Shown one piece after another: positions 62,390 through 64,000 of a stretch of DNA of 64,000 bases (positions within the stretch are counted from its first letter, which is position 1; each line of letters begins with the position of its first letter). A program made the position numbers and the translations under genes. The notes under the pieces were generated by a model. The model had not been told where the DNA came from. It searched no databases and saw nothing but the letters and a program-made list of their open reading frames with translations. The stretch is taken from assembly GCA_035772735.1 (NCBI GenBank), contig JASDFA010000020.1, positions 104,188,001 through 104,252,000 on the forward strand, written 5' to 3'. This stretch comes from Datura wrightii. Lineage: Eukaryota > Streptophyta > Magnoliopsida > Solanales > Solanaceae.

Positions 62390-63389
62390 TGTTACAAGGT
62401 CAATTTTTGTTTTACACAACACTCTTGACACTGCACGACAGTCACACGCACACAGCCGCTATGACTCGGCCTACAAGTTTGCCTTTATGATCCATTCGAC
62501 ACTTAGACTATTTCGCACAATCACAATATTAGGCACACACGTACATACGGGAACACTCCCAACTTTTTATATAACTCATGTACAAAGAATACACAAGGCC
62601 TCAAAACTGTTTGTCCAAAAAGATAGACTAACACACTATCTTTTTGCTTCACTCATTGCCTTAGGCAGCATAGACTAACTCCCTTTTAAAATTAGCCCAT
62701 TCCCCATGCCACATGGCTTACCAAATTCCCTCTTAAATTCAGTTGACATCCCCAACTGATAGGCATTTTGAATTCAAAATTCAGAAGTTACAACTGCCCT
62801 TTCTGACTAGGCAAGAGGCGCCCAGATTCCAGGAAACTGCCCAACCAACTGCATGTGTTGCGCATGCCTTGAGCGCGCGCGCGCGTGCGTCGGCCCTTGG
62901 CGCCTTCGCGCGCCTTTACGCCAACCGTGCGCGCCTCTCCTGCTTCGCGCCATGCATGTGCGCGCTCTTTCCTGCCTTCGTGCCATGTCTGCACGCCAAG
63001 TCTTCATGCCAGCGCATGTCTGCCTCGGCTGCTCCGCACAGCCGTCCATGGCCCAGTTTCCTTGCCAACGCCTCACCTAGGTCACATCCGCCCGTTGTAT
63101 TTCTATGCCATGGCAATGTCATGCCATTGCCCGTGTCAGCCTTGCCTTCATCATCGTCAACTTGGCATCTAGGCTACCTACCTAGTGCCCAAGTCTGCCA
63201 ACCCGTGCCTGCCCTTGTCGACCTGCACCTGCGCATGCCCGGTTGGTCTACCACAATGCCATCATGGTTCCATCAGCAACATGGAGTCATGCCAAGGCCC
63301 ATCATGTAAATTCCTTATCATGCACATTTTTCCACAAGCCTTGCCTTGCCCTCGGCACAAGGTCCTACGATCAAGTCAAGGGGCTAACA
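62390..63389 (-). repeat. Family A LTR, complete
   Basis: Exactly 1000 bp from TGTTACAAGG to GGGCTAACA, the most complete LTR in the window. R/U5-like sequence lies at 62390-62690 and U3 at 62690-63389, with a GC-rich core at 62860-63060. On the minus strand, TTTTAAAAGG (near 62690) and a TATAAAAAGT motif (near 62565) are possible TATA elements. It would drive transcription leftward into antisense A. Confidence 0.88.
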
Positions 63390-63390
63390 A

Positions 63391-63402
63391 ACTTCCCCCA
63401 CC
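63391..63402 (-). other. Polypurine tract, family A (minus strand)
   Basis: The minus strand reads GGTGGGGGAAGT between the pol stop (63406-63408) and the LTR. Confidence 0.8.
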
Positions 63403-63405
63403 AGA

Positions 63406-64000
63406 TTAGCTCATCGTCCTCGACGAGGCAGAATCTAAGTAAGCCTTGATCTGGTCTTCAAACTGCCACAAAGAAGCCCCTTTCTCCCAAGTCACATCAT
63501 ATTCAGGTTTGTCTTTCCATTGATACAGAAACTCTGTCCGCCTATTCTTCTTGCTTTGCCCCAAGGTCTGGTGGTCCAGAATCTTCTCAATCTCCTCATA
63601 CTGTTGTCTCACAACCAGAGGAGCACATCTGGACGTCGCCCTTGATGGATCCTCAGCATCTTCATGAAAGGGCTTCAAGTAACTCACATGAAAAGTAGGA
63701 TGCACCTTCAGCCGTTCCGGCAGATTCAACCGGTGAGCCACTGCACCAACCTTCTCTATGACTTCAAAGGGACCGTTGTACTTTGGAATCAGCCCATGAT
63801 GTCTTGTCTTGCTACTGATCTTCTTCCAGATTTGAGGTGTTAATTTCAGCAACACCTTATCACCAACCTGAAAGTCCAATGCACGACGATGCTTGTTAAC
63901 ATACTTCTTCATTCGCTTGGCAGCTTTCCGCAAATTGTCTTGCGCCTCAGCCAGCAACTCTTCCTTGTCACGTGCATACCTGTAAGCGGCAGGACACTTG
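63406..64000 (-). pseudogene. Family A pol 3' end (integrase C-terminus and chromodomain), runs off the window
   Basis: An open frame from the right edge region (63957) to TAA 63406-63408 covers the integrase C-terminal domain (FQVGDKVLLKLTPQIWKK, VHPTFHVSYLKPF) and the best preserved chromodomain in the window (KILDHQTLGQSKKNRRTEFL, then WKDKPEYDVTWEKGASLWQF). It keeps the Trp codon (CAAATCTGG) that is a TAG in every plus-strand A copy. Whether the rest of the gene is intact cannot be seen. Classed as a pseudogene by analogy with its sister copies. Confidence 0.75.

Noticed and set aside
29626..64000. Viewing the block as ordinary nested insertions of independent gypsy elements
   Set aside because: The A and B borders fall at the same bases in each unit, complete LTRs occur on one strand only, and the spacing is regular. 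Random nesting would give varied breakpoints and LTR pairs on both strands.

Overview
The window is plant nuclear DNA, most likely from a eudicot. Evidence for this: AT-rich intergenic sequence, an intron-containing gene that looks like plant GEX3, and Ty3/gypsy chromovirus and Ty1/copia retrotransposons. The species cannot be named from the sequence; an asterid such as Solanaceae is only a guess. No rRNA, tRNA, CRISPR or bacterial features were seen.

Layout: (1) 1-9497 is a truncated block of gypsy-type sequence. (2) 9498-29625 is a 20 kb non-array island. It holds an antisense copia element (10885-20970) with a nested 2.3 kb solo LTR (14208-16518), an AT-rich spacer with microsatellites, and one recognisable host gene, a GEX3-like gene of ten exons (24847-29000). 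That gene carries one in-frame stop and is one nucleotide out of frame at an exon junction. (3) 29626-64000 is a second, longer gypsy-type block.

The gypsy blocks are not a random nest. Two related chromodomain-bearing gypsy families, called A and B here, occur in a fixed order that repeats about every 16.4 kb. Read on the minus strand the unit is: LTR (about 1 kb, TGTTAG...TAACA), initiator-Met primer binding site, antisense A (inverted partial U3, inverted polypurine tract, then pol back to gag), sense B (protease to mid integrase), a loop of about 0.9 kb, antisense B (chromodomain back to protease), sense A (gag to chromodomain), polypurine tract, LTR. Each unit is thus an LTR element whose interior is a giant imperfect palindrome with arms of about 7 kb. 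Neighbouring units share one LTR (starts at 29626, 46026 and 62390, spacings 16400 and 16364). All complete LTRs point the same way, while the pol genes alternate in strand.

Plus-strand A copies share private defects that minus-strand A copies lack, and the reverse also holds. The palindrome therefore existed, and its arms had diverged, before the unit was multiplied. Every gag-pol copy is broken by stops, frameshifts or deletions. An LTR-driven transcript would fold into a very long hairpin, so the array is a candidate source of small RNAs; that role is inference. The tandem palindromic retroelement is the main unusual system in this window.
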